Shown here: one piece after another, positions 35,687 through 37,506 of the stretch
Position numbering within the stretch: the stretch's first letter is position 1
How the letters are laid out: every line of letters starts with the position of its first letter
Assembly: GCA_002724355.1 (NCBI GenBank)
Contig: PBOM01000052.1
Span: 26,457 to 63,962 of the forward strand
Direction of reading: 5' to 3'
DNA from: Actinomycetota bacterium
Lineage (GTDB): Bacteria; Actinomycetota; Acidimicrobiia; Acidimicrobiales; Poriferisodalaceae
Length of the DNA: 37,506 bases
Notes under the pieces: generated by a model
Databases searched by the model: none
Told to the model about the DNA's origin: nothing
What the model saw: only the letters and a program-made list of their open reading frames with translations
Made by a program: the position numbers and the translations under genes

Positions 35687-37459
35687 TTAAGCCATAAGGC
35701 TTTCTGGGATTTCTACGACCTTGGCTCGCAGGTACTCGCCCAGGGCCTTCGCTTGAGGGTCTTGCCTGGTCGAAGCCGCCACGCCCTCCTCCAATAGGCC
35801 GTGAAAGATGAAATTGAGACTCAGCAGATTCGGCAGGTCGTACCTATCTATCTTTCTTTCTTCCGCTTCAGGCATCAGCTCTTTTAGTTTGTCGACCGTT
35901 AGGTAGCCACTTAGCCATGCAAAGGCTTCGGGAGTTCGTGCGAACACTCCCAAGTTTGCGTTAGGACCTTTGTCTCCAGACCGAGTTCCAAATAGCGATC
36001 CTAGAGGTGCAAGACGCGTAGGGCCTGAGGCGACATCCGTCGATTCGGGTAACGAAATGCTTATGTTTTCAGCATCCATATAGGGGGTATTGTCAACGAC
36101 GGTGAGCTTCCCATCGACCACAACTTCCATTGGTACCAATTCCGAATCAATAAGCGCCGGCCAGTACACGCCAAACGGCTGACCCGGCCCTGGTCCTCCT
36201 CCGGTACCAAACATGCCAGGAATCGAACAGAGGCCGATTTCGGTTCCAGCGTTTGAAAATGCCCTTCCCACTTTTCGCTCATCGGGGTCTTTAACGATGA
36301 TCTTGTATACAGCTACAGCTTCCTCGTTGGTACCTGGATTCTGTTTGTGCGTGGGTAGATACTTGCGAACCACCGACTCATAGTCCTCTGGCTCATAGGG
36401 GCACGAATTCCAGAATTGGCGCTCTATGAGTTCCGCCTTGGCCTCTATATCTAAGCCTGTAAGACCAATAGAAATCTGATTACGAAAGCCGCCTTGGTAG
36501 TTCATAGCTACCTTGAGGTGTTTGGGTGCAGGTTCGCCTCGCGTGCCGGAGATCTTTACTCGGTCCCGCTCAACCTCTTCTAGTTGGATAGTGTCGAAAC
36601 GACTTACCACGTCTGGGTTGAAATAACGTTCGCTTTGGATCTCGTAAAGCAGCTGTGAGGTTATGGTTCCAATGGAAACTTCGCCGCCCGTGTCATCGTG
36701 TTTTCCAATGATCGAAGTGCCATCGGCATAGACATCGGCCCAGGGAAAGCCCGGATAAGTCAGATCTTCGATTTCAGTAAAGAAAGAGTAATTTCCGCCT
36801 GTGGCCTGTCCCCCGCACTCAATGACATGTCCTGCAACGATTGCGCCGGCTAGAGCGTCCCAGTCGTCTCGTTGCCATCCGTGATACCAGGCTGCTGGGC
36901 CCGCTACGACAGCAGCGTCAGTTGCTCTTCCCGTAACCACAATGTCGGCGCCTTGATTAAGAGCTTCGACGATTCCCCAGCACCCGATATACGCATTTGC
37001 GGTAACGATTCGATCGGCAAGATCCCCTAGAGACTCACCAGTGTCAAGGTGAGCGAAGTCGTTTCCGGCTTCGATTAACTCGGTAAGTCGGGGGGCTAGG
37101 TCGTCTCCAGCCACATAGGCGATGCTTGGATTCAACCCAAGCCGATCCGCAATCTCTTGAACTGCGTCAGCGCAGCCCTGGGGGTTGAGGCCTCCCGCAT
37201 TGGAAACAACTTTGATGTTTTTGTCTAAGCATTCGCCCATGACTTCTTCCATTTGGGTGACGAAAGTGCGCGCGTATCCACCTCCCGGAGTCTTCGCTTG
37301 AATTCTTGAAAGAATCAGCATGGTGAGCTCGGCCAGCCAATCGCCGGTAAGGGCATCGATGGGTCCGCCTTGAACCATTTCTCTTGCAGCCGATAGCCGG
37401 TCGCCAAAAAAACCGCTGCAATTTGCAATTCGGATAGCTTCGCTGGTGGAGGGCGCCAT
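35687..37459 (-). CDS. AtuA-family (acyclic terpene utilisation, DUF1446) protein with fused C-terminal AtuA-like domain
   Basis: RIANCSGFFGDRLSAAREMVQGGPIDALTGDWLAELTMLIL, VVSNAGGLNPQGCA, VVTGRATDAAVV; C-terminal LFGTRSGDKGPNANLGVFAR; ATG 37459 has SD AAGGAG. Confidence 0.9.
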   Translation of the reverse strand: MAPSTSEAIRIANCSGFFGDRLSAAREMVQGGPIDALTGDWLAELTMLILSRIQAKTPGGGYARTFVTQMEEVMGECLDKNIKVVSNAGGLNPQGCADAVQEIADRLGLNPSIAYVAGDDLAPRLTELIEAGNDFAHLDTGESLGDLADRIVTANAYIGCWGIVEALNQGADIVVTGRATDAAVVAGPAAWYHGWQRDDWDALAGAIVAGHVIECGGQATGGNYSFFTEIEDLTYPGFPWADVYADGTSIIGKHDDTGGEVSIGTITSQLLYEIQSERYFNPDVVSRFDTIQLEEVERDRVKISGTRGEPAPKHLKVAMNYQGGFRNQISIGLTGLDIEAKAELIERQFWNSCPYEPEDYESVVRKYLPTHKQNPGTNEEAVAVYKIIVKDPDERKVGRAFSNAGTEIGLCSIPGMFGTGGGPGPGQPFGVYWPALIDSELVPMEVVVDGKLTVVDNTPYMDAENISISLPESTDVASGPTRLAPLGSLFGTRSGDKGPNANLGVFARTPEAFAWLSGYLTVDKLKELMPEAEERKIDRYDLPNLLSLNFIFHGLLEEGVAASTRQDPQAKALGEYLRAKVVEIPESLMA

Positions 37460-37506
37460 TCTTCTCCTTCTCTCCAAACAAGTCCCTTGTACGGTAATCG
37501 AATTCG

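Noticed and set aside
1-37506. CRISPR arrays, IS elements, prophage, tRNA or rRNA genes
   Set aside because: No regularly spaced repeats, transposase/integrase motifs or tRNA/rRNA-like sequence seen. The Holin-X-like protein at 8025..8348 is a common chromosomal membrane protein, not evidence of a prophage.

Overview
Gene-dense, low-mobility actinobacterial chromosome segment, probably Acidimicrobiia-like (inferred from gene content and style only). No rRNA, tRNA, CRISPR array or transposase was recognised. Main content: (1) a Pup-proteasome locus on the minus strand, mpa-dop-pup-prcB-prcA, followed at the window edge by the first codons of pafA, which the ORF track misses; (2) a minus-strand run of small membrane proteins, trmI and a MarP-like CvpA/serine protease, plus a stand-alone LON-substrate-binding-domain gene; (3) a DUF6941-like/FIST pair, then tkt and tal; (4) an HxlR regulator coupled to fbiC (F420 biosynthesis); (5) a glcDEF operon; (6) RNase D, rhodanese, MobA and DUF3151-like genes, a hydrolase and a divergent pyruvate kinase; (7) catabolic genes (acyl-CoA dehydrogenase, enoyl-CoA hydratase, FAH-family, AtuA-family) and a ugpQ / FAD-oxidase / gamma-glutamyltransferase-like operon. 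Best hunt results: a DUF3151-family gene interrupted by one in-frame TGA exactly where relatives have a conserved Trp, with the frame otherwise intact and an ATGA overlap with mobA; a 19-bp divergent gap with a shared, symmetric -10-like element (bidirectional, near-leaderless promoter candidate); a repeated leaderless architecture (TANNNT about 5-9 nt before start codons); an inverted-repeat operator candidate bracketing the -10 of hxlR-fbiC; a degenerate GGDEF protein that keeps an RxxD I-site-like motif; and a pyruvate kinase with altered K+-site residues. I did not find a clear, wholly new multi-gene system. All family assignments are from memory and pattern recognition, with no database search.
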